Translations under genes and position numbers: made by a program
Notes under the pieces: generated by a model
The model's input: only the letters and a program-made list of their open reading frames with translations
What the model was told of the DNA's origin: nothing
Databases searched by the model: none
Assembly (NCBI RefSeq): GCF_014207425.1
Contig: NZ_JACHFF010000004.1
Coordinates: 1-64,000 of the forward strand
Source of the DNA: Jeotgalicoccus coquinae
Lineage (GTDB): Bacteria; Bacillota; Bacilli; Staphylococcales; Salinicoccaceae
Reading direction: 5' to 3'
Length of the DNA stretch: 64,000 bases
Part shown: in pieces, positions 53,096 to 62,259 of the stretch
Layout of the letters: each line of letters starts with the position of its first letter
Numbering within the stretch: the first letter of the stretch is position 1

Positions 53096-54457
53096 TTATA
53101 ATGTATTTGTGTTTTCAAGCACTGTTACCGCTTCAATATGTTTCGTCTGCGGGAACAGATCCACCGGTGTAACTTCCTTCGCTTTAAAACCGTGTCTGTC
53201 GAGATACTTCATATCTCTCTGCAGCGTGCTAGGATTACATGAAATATATACAATTTTCTTCGGTGCAACTTCTATAAGTGCATCAAGAAATTCAGTATGA
53301 CATCCTTTTCTCGGAGGATCGACGAATACTACATCCGCACTGATACCCTCTTTAACCAGTTTAGGCATAACTTCTTCCGCTTTGCCCAAATAATAGTCAG
53401 CATTGTCGATTCCGTTCAGCTTCGCATTTTCCTTTGCATCTTCAACTGCACTTTCAACAACTTCAATACCGATGATTTTACTCACGCGGTCAGATGCTGT
53501 CAGACCGATTGAACCGATGCCGGAATACGTATCGATGATTGTTTCATTACCGTTCAGATCTGCCATATCGAGTCCGATCTGGTAAAGCTTTTCAGTCTGT
53601 TCATGGTTCACCTGATAAAATGAACGGTCGCGTATTTTAAATGATTTTCCAAGTACCGTATCAGTAATGTAATCATGTCCAAGAAGGACGATTGAACGTC
53701 TGCCGAAAATCACATTCGTCTTCTCGTCGTTGATGTTCTGCACGATACTCTTCACATTAGGGTATTTCTCCTTTAACGCCTTCACAATCGACAGGAATTC
53801 ATTACGCTTGCCATTTGTAATAAAGACAACCTGCACTTCACTGTCATCGCTGTTTGAGCGGATAACAAGATGTCTCAGCAGTCCTTCATGTGATTTTTCA
53901 TCGTAGATCGATGTATCTTCTTCAATCAGTTTATCTTTTATAAACATCATAATATCGTTGTGAACATGTTTTTGAATATAACAGTGTTCGATATTAACGA
54001 TATCGTGTGAACGGGGTTTATAGAATCCCATGACAACCTGGCCGTCAACTTTCTGAACAGGAATCTGTGATTTATTGCGGTAGTACAATGGATTACCTGT
54101 TACCGTATCATTAATATGAAGATTCAATCTCGCCTGCTGATTAATATTCTGCCCAACGACCTGACGCTTAAATGATGCCTGCTCGGCATCGTTCATTACC
54201 TGAATCTGGCAGCCGCCGCACTGGAAGTAATATTCACACGGCGGTGTCTGACGGTTCGGCGATTCTTCAAGTACTTTTAAAACTCTGCCGAAAGCATATC
54301 TGCTGTTTACTTTGACCGCTTTAAATTCTACTGATTCACCTTTCAGTACGTCCGGCAGAAATACCGGGTAACCGTCGACCTTAACTATCCCCATGCCTTC
54401 ATGGCTATAATCTTCAACGACTGCTTCATAATTATTGTTTTTAGTTATTGCCTTCAT
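53096..54457 (-). CDS. rlmCD: 23S rRNA (uracil-C5)-methyltransferase RlmCD
   Basis: 453 residues. TRAM domain (about 10-60), [4Fe-4S] cysteines CEYYFQCGGC (about 73-82) with the fourth in IEHCYIQ, SAM motif DTYSGIGSIGLTA (about 309), FVDPPRKGCH (about 374) and catalytic cysteine in YISCNPSTLQRD (about 401). Related B. subtilis RlmCD (YefA) makes m5U747 and m5U1939 in 23S rRNA. Its place immediately before dgkB and gatB matches staphylococci, so this is the core copy; the gene at 31201-32604 is a diverged paralogue. Confidence 0.9.
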   Translation of the reverse strand: MKAITKNNNYEAVVEDYSHEGMGIVKVDGYPVFLPDVLKGESVEFKAVKVNSRYAFGRVLKVLEESPNRQTPPCEYYFQCGGCQIQVMNDAEQASFKRQVVGQNINQQARLNLHINDTVTGNPLYYRNKSQIPVQKVDGQVVMGFYKPRSHDIVNIEHCYIQKHVHNDIMMFIKDKLIEEDTSIYDEKSHEGLLRHLVIRSNSDDSEVQVVFITNGKRNEFLSIVKALKEKYPNVKSIVQNINDEKTNVIFGRRSIVLLGHDYITDTVLGKSFKIRDRSFYQVNHEQTEKLYQIGLDMADLNGNETIIDTYSGIGSIGLTASDRVSKIIGIEVVESAVEDAKENAKLNGIDNADYYLGKAEEVMPKLVKEGISADVVFVDPPRKGCHTEFLDALIEVAPKKIVYISCNPSTLQRDMKYLDRHGFKAKEVTPVDLFPQTKHIEAVTVLENTNTL

Positions 54458-54482
54458 TTTAAAACCTCTTACCTGATTAATT

Positions 54483-56249
54483 TTACAGCTTTACTGTGAA
54501 TATACTAAACCCGTCGCCGCAGTCTTTAAAATACTCAACCGGCAGGCCGTCTGTATATTCAGCGGCTGCTGTTGCCGTCGTAAACTTGTATGTTCCGCTG
54601 GGAATAATCGTCATTGGATTACGATACCCGAAAGTCTCCCCGCTCTTTATATATTCGGTCACAATATCCCTTACCGAAATGTCCGATTCATATAATATTT
54701 CTGCACCTCTTAAAAATGGTGCATATGCGACTTTATAGTTATTTGCCGGTACGATAAACTCATCAGTATACTTGATGGATTTACCTTTGTACGACATTTT
54801 TATTACTCGTTCCGAGTCATTTATCTGATGTGCCGAACTTTCATAGCGCGCCGGTTTCGTTAAATCAAACGTATAGTCAAGATCGAAAAAAGTATCGAAA
54901 TTGTAACCCGGGAAGCCGTATCGTGAATTATTCGGCTGCAGTATTTCCTCACCGCTGTATTCATTAAACGAAGACGCAGCCCATTCGAGCCATTCTTTCA
55001 GCACTTTACCTGTGATTTTAATAATCAGCAGCGTGTTCGCATGTTTATAAATATCGATACTGTCTGCAATGGTCATCCCGCCTGCAGGTATCGCAGTATA
55101 ATCCTGCGGACCGTCACGTCCTACTTTGACTGCAGAGTTAAAACCGATAATCGGAATATCGCTCTCTTCCAGCTCCGCTCTTTCTTTAGCAAACCATACC
55201 GTCGCTTCAGAAACAAACTGCACACCGCGTGACGGTATTACTCTTGTAAAGTACGTGTTCAGAGGATAATCTGTTTTGCCGATCGGTATATTTAAATATT
55301 CCAGCACCTTCTCATGATCCTGCTTATAATCAGCCAGTTCATCATCTTTCAGGACAATGTCTTCTGCACTGATTAATCTGCTCGATGCCTCTCTGACCTG
55401 CCATAATCCACCGCTGTATTCCAGTTCAAAATTAAGTGCTCCGAGATGACTTGCAGATACTCCCGGCTGCACCATCGGTATATTATTAAAAGTTCCTTTA
55501 CCGATATCAATGCGGTCGTCTTCGATAAGCAGATTGTCATTCGGGAACACGTCGTGAGTGTGTCCGAAGACAATTCCGTCTATACCTTCCATCATCGCCA
55601 TTAACACTGCCTGGTTCTCGCCAAACTGCGATAAATCGGCATCTGCATTACTCATACCTGTGTGCGCCAGCAGAATAACAATATCTGCACCGTCAGCTTT
55701 CAGCTGTGCTGTCGTTTTCTTCACCGCTTCGGTCATCGGATGTACTTCGACCCTGCCCTCAAGATGGAATTTATCCCACTTTAAAATCTGTGTCGGTACA
55801 ACACTCAGAAATCCGACTTTAACAGTGTCTTCGGCTGTATTAATTTCATGAATATAAGTATCTTTTACGATGCCTTGCAACGGATCATCCATGAAATCAA
55901 TATTGGAATTTACAATCGGTACAGTAACCTGATTATAAAATTCATTTAAAAAAGGCAGACCAAAATTAAACTCATGGTTGCCTATTCCAATAACATCATA
56001 CATCTCATTAATAATCCGGGGAACAAGTGCTTCATGCGCATTGACACTGTCGTACTCGCTCCAGACATCGCCCTGCAGCAGATCCCCGTTATCTGCGGTA
56101 ATTACCGCTTCATCGTTTCTCATCGCTTTATACTTATCAATATATGTTTTAAACTTTAATAATGCATTGTCTTTCGGTTCATTATCAAAGTAGTTGTACG
56201 TATAAACTGCGCCGTGGATATCTGTTGTTGCAAATACTGTCAGTTTCAA
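54483..56249 (-). CDS. 5'-nucleotidase / 2',3'-cyclic phosphodiesterase family metallophosphoesterase
   Basis: About 588 residues from a TTG six bases after GAGGTG. Dinuclear metal site: ATTDIHG (about 8-14), DNGDLLQGD (about 57-65), GNHEFNFG (about 94), LLAHTGM (about 199) and GHTHDVF (about 232). C-terminal 5'-nucleotidase substrate domain (about 325-585), including GFNSAVKVGRDGPQ and YGFPGYNFDTFFDLDYTFDL. There is no signal peptide or wall anchor although most relatives are secreted, so a cytoplasmic enzyme is implied. Inserted between rlmCD and dgkB, a place usually without such a gene. Confidence 0.85.
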   Translation of the reverse strand: MKLTVFATTDIHGAVYTYNYFDNEPKDNALLKFKTYIDKYKAMRNDEAVITADNGDLLQGDVWSEYDSVNAHEALVPRIINEMYDVIGIGNHEFNFGLPFLNEFYNQVTVPIVNSNIDFMDDPLQGIVKDTYIHEINTAEDTVKVGFLSVVPTQILKWDKFHLEGRVEVHPMTEAVKKTTAQLKADGADIVILLAHTGMSNADADLSQFGENQAVLMAMMEGIDGIVFGHTHDVFPNDNLLIEDDRIDIGKGTFNNIPMVQPGVSASHLGALNFELEYSGGLWQVREASSRLISAEDIVLKDDELADYKQDHEKVLEYLNIPIGKTDYPLNTYFTRVIPSRGVQFVSEATVWFAKERAELEESDIPIIGFNSAVKVGRDGPQDYTAIPAGGMTIADSIDIYKHANTLLIIKITGKVLKEWLEWAASSFNEYSGEEILQPNNSRYGFPGYNFDTFFDLDYTFDLTKPARYESSAHQINDSERVIKMSYKGKSIKYTDEFIVPANNYKVAYAPFLRGAEILYESDISVRDIVTEYIKSGETFGYRNPMTIIPSGTYKFTTATAAAEYTDGLPVEYFKDCGDGFSIFTVKL

Positions 56250-56281
56250 TGTATTCACCTCATAAGTTGATATTAAAAGGA

Positions 56282-57229
56282 CTACTGCTCTTTTTCGCCG
56301 GGAAGTGCAGATCCCTTCTCTTCACTGTACAGCTCATCGTAAAACTCATCAGACACTCTTATTTTCAAAAATTGTTTTAAATTTTTGAAGTGGGCAGGCA
56401 GTACGCCGCCAAACTCGCCGTCTAAGTTCAGCTGAACTTCATCAAAAGCAGTAATTCTGACATCCTGCGCTTTATAATAATGAACTTTAGGATGTTTTAA
56501 ATGATCTCCGCGTGTTGCGAGTGACAGTATATGACCGAACTCCGCCAGATTGACATGTTCAAGTATAAGAAGAGAAAAATATCCGTCATTCAGCTTCGCA
56601 TTCGGCACCAGCTTCTCAAAGCCGCCGATGGAATTTGTCAGTCCGAGAAGGAATATCATCACTTCTCCTTCAAACAATTCATCATCATGTTCAATACGCA
56701 GATTGATGCTCCGCATCTGGGGAATCAGTTCGATACCTTTAACGTAATATGCGAGAGAGCCGATCATTGCTTTCAGCTTGCTCGGTGCTTCATAAGATAC
56801 TTCGGTAATTTTACCGCCTCCGGCAATATTCATAAAATATTTACCGTTCATGCTGCCGAGATCCACTCTGCCGGTTTTACCATTTAAAATAATACTGACC
56901 GCTTCGTCAATATCATTGGGTATTTTAAGTGCACGTGTAAAATCATTGACCGTACCCATCGGAATAACTCCAAGTTCGGGACGTTCATCGTATTCTGCGA
57001 GACCGTTAATTACTTCATTAACTGTACCGTCCCCGCCTGAAGCGACAACTAAATCAAAACCCTGCTCACATGCAAAACGTGCAGCATAAATTGCATCTTC
57101 CGGTCCTGTTGTTGCATGCGTACTCGTAATGTATCCTGCATCTTCAAAACGCGTCAGCACCGCAGGCAGTTTTTCCTGAAAACCTTCTTTACCGGCGGTG
57201 GGATTGTAAATTATTCTCGCTGTTTTCAT
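56282..57229 (-). CDS. dgkB: Diacylglycerol kinase DgkB
   Basis: 315 residues. Lipid-kinase catalytic domain: IYNPTAGKEG (about 7-16), the nucleotide-binding GGDGTVNEVINGL (about 64-76), GVIPMGTVNDFTRAL (about 87) and the later LNLDGEFGG (about 266) with acidic residues. It phosphorylates soluble diacylglycerol released when lipoteichoic acid is made, returning it to phosphatidic acid. The C-terminus is an acidic/lysine tail. RBS AGAGGAG. Same gene order as in staphylococci (rlmCD, dgkB, gatB). Confidence 0.94.
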   Translation of the reverse strand: MKTARIIYNPTAGKEGFQEKLPAVLTRFEDAGYITSTHATTGPEDAIYAARFACEQGFDLVVASGGDGTVNEVINGLAEYDERPELGVIPMGTVNDFTRALKIPNDIDEAVSIILNGKTGRVDLGSMNGKYFMNIAGGGKITEVSYEAPSKLKAMIGSLAYYVKGIELIPQMRSINLRIEHDDELFEGEVMIFLLGLTNSIGGFEKLVPNAKLNDGYFSLLILEHVNLAEFGHILSLATRGDHLKHPKVHYYKAQDVRITAFDEVQLNLDGEFGGVLPAHFKNLKQFLKIRVSDEFYDELYSEEKGSALPGEKEQ

Positions 57230-57252
57230 AAATAACTCCTCTGTATAAGAAA

Positions 57253-57759
57253 TTATACGCTCGTCAAATAATCTCCTTCACCTTTAATCATTTGAAAGAG
57301 ACGATATTTACGTTCATCGTATTCGGATTTGGTCACTTCATTTTTAAGCAGTGCCTGTTTTAAATTTTTAAAATCGCTGAAGTACTCCCTGTTTTCGACA
57401 AGATGTTCCGTGCAGGCTAATATATCGTGCTTTTTATAGCTCGCACTGCTCATAAATATCATGTTTATAATCTGTCCGTCGACAACTTTTCTCATCACCA
57501 TATCATCCTTGAAATAATCGGAAAAATGATTAATCTGCGCGTATCCTTCCGCAATTAAAATATCTGCAAGATTGCGCACATCATCATATGATTTAACGAT
57601 AAAAAGAATGTCCATATCGCAGCTGTATGGTATCCTGGCAAGCTTTGATGAGCCGATATGATGCACTTCAATAATTATTGATTTAAAAAAATTTAAAATC
57701 TCGAAAGCCTGTGCTATATATTTTTCTTTAATATTGATATTAAACTGATTTACACTCAT
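57253..57759 (-). CDS. GrpB/UPF0157-like nucleotidyltransferase family protein
   Basis: 168 residues. VHHIGSSKLARIPYSCDMDILFIV (about 33-56) fits the GrpB pattern HIGSTAVPGL-x-KPxIDI, with the Gly-Ser and two aspartates of a nucleotidyltransferase fold. The later part is helical (CTEHLVENREYFSDFKNLKQALLKN). GrpB proteins have no settled function, though some are fused to CoaE. The loop is divergent from the consensus, so activity is uncertain. RBS TTAGGATG. Confidence 0.78.
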   Translation of the reverse strand: MSVNQFNINIKEKYIAQAFEILNFFKSIIIEVHHIGSSKLARIPYSCDMDILFIVKSYDDVRNLADILIAEGYAQINHFSDYFKDDMVMRKVVDGQIINMIFMSSASYKKHDILACTEHLVENREYFSDFKNLKQALLKNEVTKSEYDERKYRLFQMIKGEGDYLTSV

Positions 57760-57879
57760 ACAATCATCCTAAAATAATGTCTTACTTACGCAATTCATGT
57801 ATAATAATATTTAAAGTATTATGTTGCCAACATTATATCATATGTAACCCTTTGGGATATTATTATTTGAGGAGATACC

Positions 57880-58635
57880 ATGAAAAAAGCTCTAGTGATT
57901 ATACTATTTTTACTGTTTGCTGCCGGAATATATTTCAACTTCATGCACACCGGACCGGTTTTCACGGATCAAGCCGCTGAAAATACTTCCAATGATGACA
58001 CTGAAGTTGCAGAAGACGGACAGCAGAAATCAGACGACACAGCACAAGAAGACAGCGCACAGGAAGAATCAGCTGATAATACAAATGGTTTAGCATTTAA
58101 TGAAACAGCTGTTCAGGAAAAATACGACCAGCGTGTGAGCAATAATGAACAACTCATTGTTGATGTACTGCTCCCGGCCCACTACAGCGAGGACTTTGCC
58201 GAACGCCTTAACCAGCAGGCCGGCTCGGACACAGTTCAGTTTAACCAAATCGCACTGCCGGCTAACACTACAGACATGAACGAACTGACTGTTAATGATA
58301 ACAGCGACGTTGTCATTATGGACGCACTGCAGATCGCAGACTATAACGACGAAGTTCTGCCGCGCAGAAACATAGGCAACTTAACAGATGCGTACATGGA
58401 ACTTTACAATGCAGATAAAACAGTTATCCTGCTTGGCAATCCGAATGCACATGAACACGAAAATCTTGCAGCTGAATTGGAAGAAGACGCTCTATACTTT
58501 GAAGAAAACGATTATTTCTATATCGATAATCAGGACGCTTTAACAGAGACTCCGTACGATTATGATAACGAGAAGCTGAATCCGGTACTCGAAGATGAAA
58601 TGATCAGCAGTATTACCAGTTATTTATTTCAGTAA
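57880..58635 (+). CDS. Membrane-anchored extracytoplasmic protein, weakly SGNH-like
   Basis: 251 residues. N-terminal signal-anchor (ALVIILFLLFAAGIYFNFM, about 4-22) without a lipobox cysteine, a long Asp/Glu/Gln/Ser-rich linker (about 30-75), then a globular domain (about 80-251). DVVIMDALQIADYNDEV...NIGNLTDAYMELYNADKTVILLGNPN (about 147-190) resembles the middle of SGNH/GDSL hydrolases, but the serine and histidine blocks are not recognisable, so it may be an inactive relative or something else. RBS GAGGAG. Followed by a terminator and the second repeat array. Confidence 0.6.
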   Translation: MKKALVIILFLLFAAGIYFNFMHTGPVFTDQAAENTSNDDTEVAEDGQQKSDDTAQEDSAQEESADNTNGLAFNETAVQEKYDQRVSNNEQLIVDVLLPAHYSEDFAERLNQQAGSDTVQFNQIALPANTTDMNELTVNDNSDVVIMDALQIADYNDEVLPRRNIGNLTDAYMELYNADKTVILLGNPNAHEHENLAAELEEDALYFEENDYFYIDNQDALTETPYDYDNEKLNPVLEDEMISSITSYLFQ

Positions 58636-58642
58636 ATAGTTT

Positions 58643-58678
58643 AGAAGGAACCGGGATATTGTCCCGGTTCCTTCTTTG
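58643..58678 (+). terminator. Terminator before the second repeat array
   Basis: Arms AGAAGGAACCGGGA and TCCCGGTTCCTTCT, loop TATTG, then TTTG; it ends the preceding plus-strand gene. Confidence 0.88.
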
Positions 58679-58699
58679 TTTGGGTTTATGTAGTTTGTT

Positions 58700-58897
58700 A
58701 AACATCGTCGTTTCAAAAACCACGACTTCCAGCACACGATAAACGTCGTCGTTTCAAAAACCACGACTTCCAGCACACGATAAACGTCGTCGTTCCATAA
58801 ACCACGACATCCAGCACACGATAAACGTCGTCGTCCCAAAAACCACGACATCCAGCACACAGTAAACGTCGTCGTTCCAAAAACCACGACATCCAAC
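58700..58897. repeat. Array of 41-bp tandem repeats forming long hairpins
   Basis: Four complete 41-bp units begin at 58700, 58741, 58782 and 58823, and a partial fifth at 58864. Each unit contains an imperfect inverted repeat (arms GTCGTCGTTT and AAACCACGAC, one mismatch, loop CAAA), then TTCCAGCACACGATA or ATCCAGCACACGATA. Variation among units falls mainly in the upper stem and loop. Minus-strand readings through it look like repetitive proteins but shift frame each unit and have no start signals. It occupies the 324-bp gap between convergent genes, bounded by terminators. Confidence 0.95.
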
Positions 58898-58911
58898 GAA
58901 AAAATCCAACA

Positions 58912-58955
58912 CAAAAAAGCACCCGCATTTCCAAAAAGGAATGCAGGTGCTTTTT
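58912..58955 (-). terminator. gatB terminator
   Basis: Minus strand: stem AAAAAGCACCTGCATTCC/GGAAATGCGGGTGC (one mismatch), then a six-base T-tract. Confidence 0.88.
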
Positions 58956-58959
58956 AATT

Positions 58960-60390
58960 TTATCTCTTGTTAATTTCTTCAAGAAGAATCTGGTTAACCA
59001 TTTTAGGGTTAGCCTGACCTTTTGATTTCTTCATAATTTGACCGACCAGGAAACCGATAGCACGGTCTTTACCATTTTTGTAGTCTTCTACTGACTGTTC
59101 GTTGGCATCAAGTACTTCAGTAACCATGCCTGTAAGTACTGCAGGGTCTGATATCTGCTCCATACCAAGTTCTTTGGCAACCTGTTTTGCTGTGCCGCCT
59201 TTTTCAATCAGTACAGAGAATACTTTCTTCGCCTGTTTGCTTGAAATTGTACCGTCTTCGATAATATTAATCATGCCTGTCAGATTCTCGGCAGTTAATC
59301 CTGTATCTTCCAGCTCAGTGTTGTTTTTGTTCAGGTATTCATTTACGTTACCCATTAACCAGTTTGAAGCCAGTTTAGGGCCTGCTTTATGAGACTCGAC
59401 CATTTCACTGAAGAAGTCGGACATTTCTTTTCTCATTGTCAGAATTTCTGCATCGTATACCGGAAGATCATATTCGTTGATGTACTTCTCGCGAAGTTCG
59501 TCCGGCAGTGTAGGAATGCTCGCGCGTACGCGCTCTTTCCACTCGTCATCGATGTGAAGGTGCATTAAATCCGGCTCCGGGAAGTAACGGTAGTCGTCCG
59601 CGCCTTCTTTAATACGCATTAATACAGTTTCACCGGTTTTTTCATCATAGCGTCGTGTTTCCTGTTCGATTACGCCGCCGGAGAGTAATACCTGCTCCTG
59701 ACGTTTAACTTCATGCTCAAGTCCTTTTCTTACAAAGTTAAATGAGTTTAAGTTTTTAAGTTCAGTCTTGGTACCGAATTTTTCCTGACCGACAGGTCTG
59801 ATTGAAATGTTCGCATCACATCTGAGTGATCCTTCTTCCATTTTTACATCAGATACGCCTGTGTACTGAATAATCGATTTGATTTTTTCAAGATACTTGT
59901 ACGCCTCTTCAGGTGTACGGATATCCGGCTCAGATACGATTTCCACCAATGCCGTTCCCTGACGGTTTAAATCGACTAATGAGTAGTCGTCTTTATGAGT
60001 TGATTTACCGGCATCTTCTTCAAGGTGAAGACGTGTAATACCGATTGTTTTCTTCTTGCCGTCGATTTCGATATCAAGTGAACCGTGTTCCCCGATTGGT
60101 TTATCAAATTGTGAAATCTGATATGCTTTCGGGTTATCCGGATAGTAATAGTTCTTTCTGTCAAATTTAGTATCTGTAGCAATCTGCATGTTTAATGCCA
60201 TTGCTGCTTTCATGCCGTACTCTACTGCAGTTTCGTTAAGAACCGGCAGTGTTCCCGGGTAACCTAGCTCAACTACAGAAAGGTTCGTGTTCGGTTCGTG
60301 TCCGTAATGCAGAGGGGCATTGGAAAATATTTTTGAGTTTGTTTTTAATTCAACGTGAACTTCAAGTCCGATAACCGTTTCAAAATGCAT
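58960..60390 (-). CDS. gatB: Asp-tRNA(Asn)/Glu-tRNA(Gln) amidotransferase subunit B
   Basis: 476 residues, full length. [17 protein letters not shown] at the start, [18 protein letters not shown] (about 86-103), [12 protein letters not shown] (about 125) with the phosphorylation-site residues, and the C-terminal YqeY-like tail domain (about 325-476). It phosphorylates the misacylated tRNA carboxylate and passes ammonia from GatA. One base separates it from gatA, and gatC-gatA-gatB form an operon. Confidence 0.96.
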   Translation of the reverse strand: MHFETVIGLEVHVELKTNSKIFSNAPLHYGHEPNTNLSVVELGYPGTLPVLNETAVEYGMKAAMALNMQIATDTKFDRKNYYYPDNPKAYQISQFDKPIGEHGSLDIEIDGKKKTIGITRLHLEEDAGKSTHKDDYSLVDLNRQGTALVEIVSEPDIRTPEEAYKYLEKIKSIIQYTGVSDVKMEEGSLRCDANISIRPVGQEKFGTKTELKNLNSFNFVRKGLEHEVKRQEQVLLSGGVIEQETRRYDEKTGETVLMRIKEGADDYRYFPEPDLMHLHIDDEWKERVRASIPTLPDELREKYINEYDLPVYDAEILTMRKEMSDFFSEMVESHKAGPKLASNWLMGNVNEYLNKNNTELEDTGLTAENLTGMINIIEDGTISSKQAKKVFSVLIEKGGTAKQVAKELGMEQISDPAVLTGMVTEVLDANEQSVEDYKNGKDRAIGFLVGQIMKKSKGQANPKMVNQILLEEINKR

Positions 60391-60391
60391 C

Positions 60392-61870
60392 TTACTCCGC
60401 CCCCATCGTTAGATTTTTAAGTTCTTCATGCAGGTTGTATACTGTTTCAAACTGATACGCTGCATTGTAAATTTTACGCTCTTCGAAGTGGTTACCGATC
60501 AGCTGCATGCCGATTGGTCTGTTGTCTTCAGTGATTCCGCAGGGAATGCTTAGTGAAGGAACACCCACAAGGTTTGCAGGAATTGTTAAGATATCATTCT
60601 TATATTCCTTAGTACCTTCGATTTTAACTTCGTCGTATTTGTGTGCCGGCGTTGTCGTAGTCGGCCCGATAATTAAATCATAATCCGCTAAGATTCTTTG
60701 AACGTCGTCAGACACTAAACGGCGGAGTTTTTGTGCTTTTACATAATAATCATCGTAGTGACCGGCACTTAATACGTAAGTCCCAAGTAAAATACGGCGT
60801 TTCACTTCATCACCGAATCCTTCACCGCGTGATTTTGTATATAATTCTTCAAGTGTTTTTGCATTTTCAGAACGGTAACCGTAACGGATTCCGTCAAAGC
60901 GTGCAAGGTTTGCACTTGCTTCACTTGAAGCGATTAAGTAGTAAGAACTTACTACATACTGAAGGTTTGGCATTTCCACTTCTTCAACAATCGCTCCTAA
61001 AGATTCAAAACGCTCTTTAGCTTTTAATACCGCTTCAGTTACAGAGTCATCAACGTCGTCGCCAAGGAATTCTTTAGGCAGAGCAAGTTTCATACCTTTG
61101 ATATCCTTTTCGATGCCGCTCATGAAGTCTGTATCCTGATTTCTTGCACTTGTCATATCATTCTTGCTGTCTTCACCTGAAATCATTTCAAGTACTTTGG
61201 CGTTGTCCCGTACAGTACGAGTCAACGGTCCAATCTGATCAAGTGATGATGCGAATGCTACAAGTCCGAAACGTGATACACGGCCATATGTCGGTTTCAT
61301 ACCCACGATACCGCAGAATGAAGCCGGCTGTCTTACTGAACCGCCTGTATCAGTACCAAGTGCATAAGGAACAAATCCTGCTGCTACTGCCGCAGCCGAG
61401 CCGCCTGATGATCCACCCGGTGAACACTCAAGGTTCCACGGGTTTTTAGTTGTCTGGAAGTAAGAAGTTTCCGATGTTGAACCCATCGCAAACTCGTCCA
61501 TGTTTAATTTACCCATAAGAACTGAGTTCTGGTCTTTAAGCTTTGTCATGACTGTTGCGTCATATACCGGCTTAAAGTTTTCAAGCATGCGGCTTGCGCA
61601 CGTTGTTAAAATATCTTTGGTTACGATGTTATCTTTAATTCCAACAGGAATACCGAACAGTGAACCTTCCATCTTATCTTCTTCCTGAAGACGGTCAAGT
61701 TCCGCTGCAGTTTCCAGCGCCTGTTCTTTAGTTAAAGTGATAAACGACTTAATGTTGCCGTCGTATTTTTCGATTCTGTCAAAAAGAGCACCTGCTACTT
61801 CAGAAGGTTTAATCTCTTTACTGTGAATTTTACTGTATAGTTCTTCTACTGTTAATTCATTTATATTCAC
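60392..61870 (-). CDS. gatA: Asp-tRNA(Asn)/Glu-tRNA(Gln) amidotransferase subunit A
   Basis: 492 residues. Amidase signature with the Ser-cisSer-Lys triad: Lys in VGIKDNI (about 78), [14 protein letters not shown] (about 152-165) with the cis-serine, and [16 protein letters not shown] (about 173-188) with the nucleophile serine. It hydrolyses glutamine to supply ammonia. Starts 15 bp after gatC. Confidence 0.96.
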   Translation of the reverse strand: MNINELTVEELYSKIHSKEIKPSEVAGALFDRIEKYDGNIKSFITLTKEQALETAAELDRLQEEDKMEGSLFGIPVGIKDNIVTKDILTTCASRMLENFKPVYDATVMTKLKDQNSVLMGKLNMDEFAMGSTSETSYFQTTKNPWNLECSPGGSSGGSAAAVAAGFVPYALGTDTGGSVRQPASFCGIVGMKPTYGRVSRFGLVAFASSLDQIGPLTRTVRDNAKVLEMISGEDSKNDMTSARNQDTDFMSGIEKDIKGMKLALPKEFLGDDVDDSVTEAVLKAKERFESLGAIVEEVEMPNLQYVVSSYYLIASSEASANLARFDGIRYGYRSENAKTLEELYTKSRGEGFGDEVKRRILLGTYVLSAGHYDDYYVKAQKLRRLVSDDVQRILADYDLIIGPTTTTPAHKYDEVKIEGTKEYKNDILTIPANLVGVPSLSIPCGITEDNRPIGMQLIGNHFEERKIYNAAYQFETVYNLHEELKNLTMGAE

Positions 61871-61885
61871 GATTGTTAACCCTCC

Positions 61886-62188
61886 TTATATCATTCTAGG
61901 TACTTTGAATTGTCCATCTTCTGTGAACTCTGTATTTTTCAGCGCGTCTTCCTGTGATACAGGTTCGCCCGCTTCATCTTTACGCAGTGAGTCTGCTGTT
62001 TCCTGCTGCAGCTGCACCGCATGCGTCATCGGTTCCACTCCCGATAAATCCAAGTCATTCAAGCGCTCCGAGTGCGCAACAATACTTTTAATTTTTGTCG
62101 ATAAATTTCTAAGTTCTTCTTCATCTTTAATTTCTATCTTAGATAACTCAGCCACACGCTGAATTTTCTTTAAATCAAGTTCTTCCAT
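61886..62188 (-). CDS. gatC: Asp-tRNA(Asn)/Glu-tRNA(Gln) amidotransferase subunit C
   Basis: 100 residues. Family pattern: VAELSKIEIKDEEEL near residue 12, an LDLSGVEPMTHAV motif (about 46-58), and an LRKDE segment. It is the small belt-like subunit that stabilises GatA-GatB. RBS AGGAGG region just upstream. First gene of gatCAB; the gene for PutP, found next to it in S. aureus, is absent. Confidence 0.94.
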   Translation of the reverse strand: MEELDLKKIQRVAELSKIEIKDEEELRNLSTKIKSIVAHSERLNDLDLSGVEPMTHAVQLQQETADSLRKDEAGEPVSQEDALKNTEFTEDGQFKVPRMI

Positions 62189-62259
62189 GAATGACCCTCC
62201 TTCTATAAATACAACATTTAAAGTTTACCAAAAACCGGGGCACATTTCCATGTGCTTAC

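Noticed and set aside
57880-58635. Lipoprotein
   Set aside because: The N-terminal hydrophobic segment has no lipobox cysteine; a signal-anchor is more likely.
58624-58982. Minus-strand reading frames with repeated Trp/Arg/Cys-rich segments
   Set aside because: They are readings through the 41-bp array; the repeat length is not a multiple of three, so each frame cycles, and there is no ribosome binding site. The region also contains two terminators.
62189-62259. Terminator after camS
   Set aside because: Only a six-base stem (GCACAT/ATGTGC) is present with a weak T-tract; not convincing.
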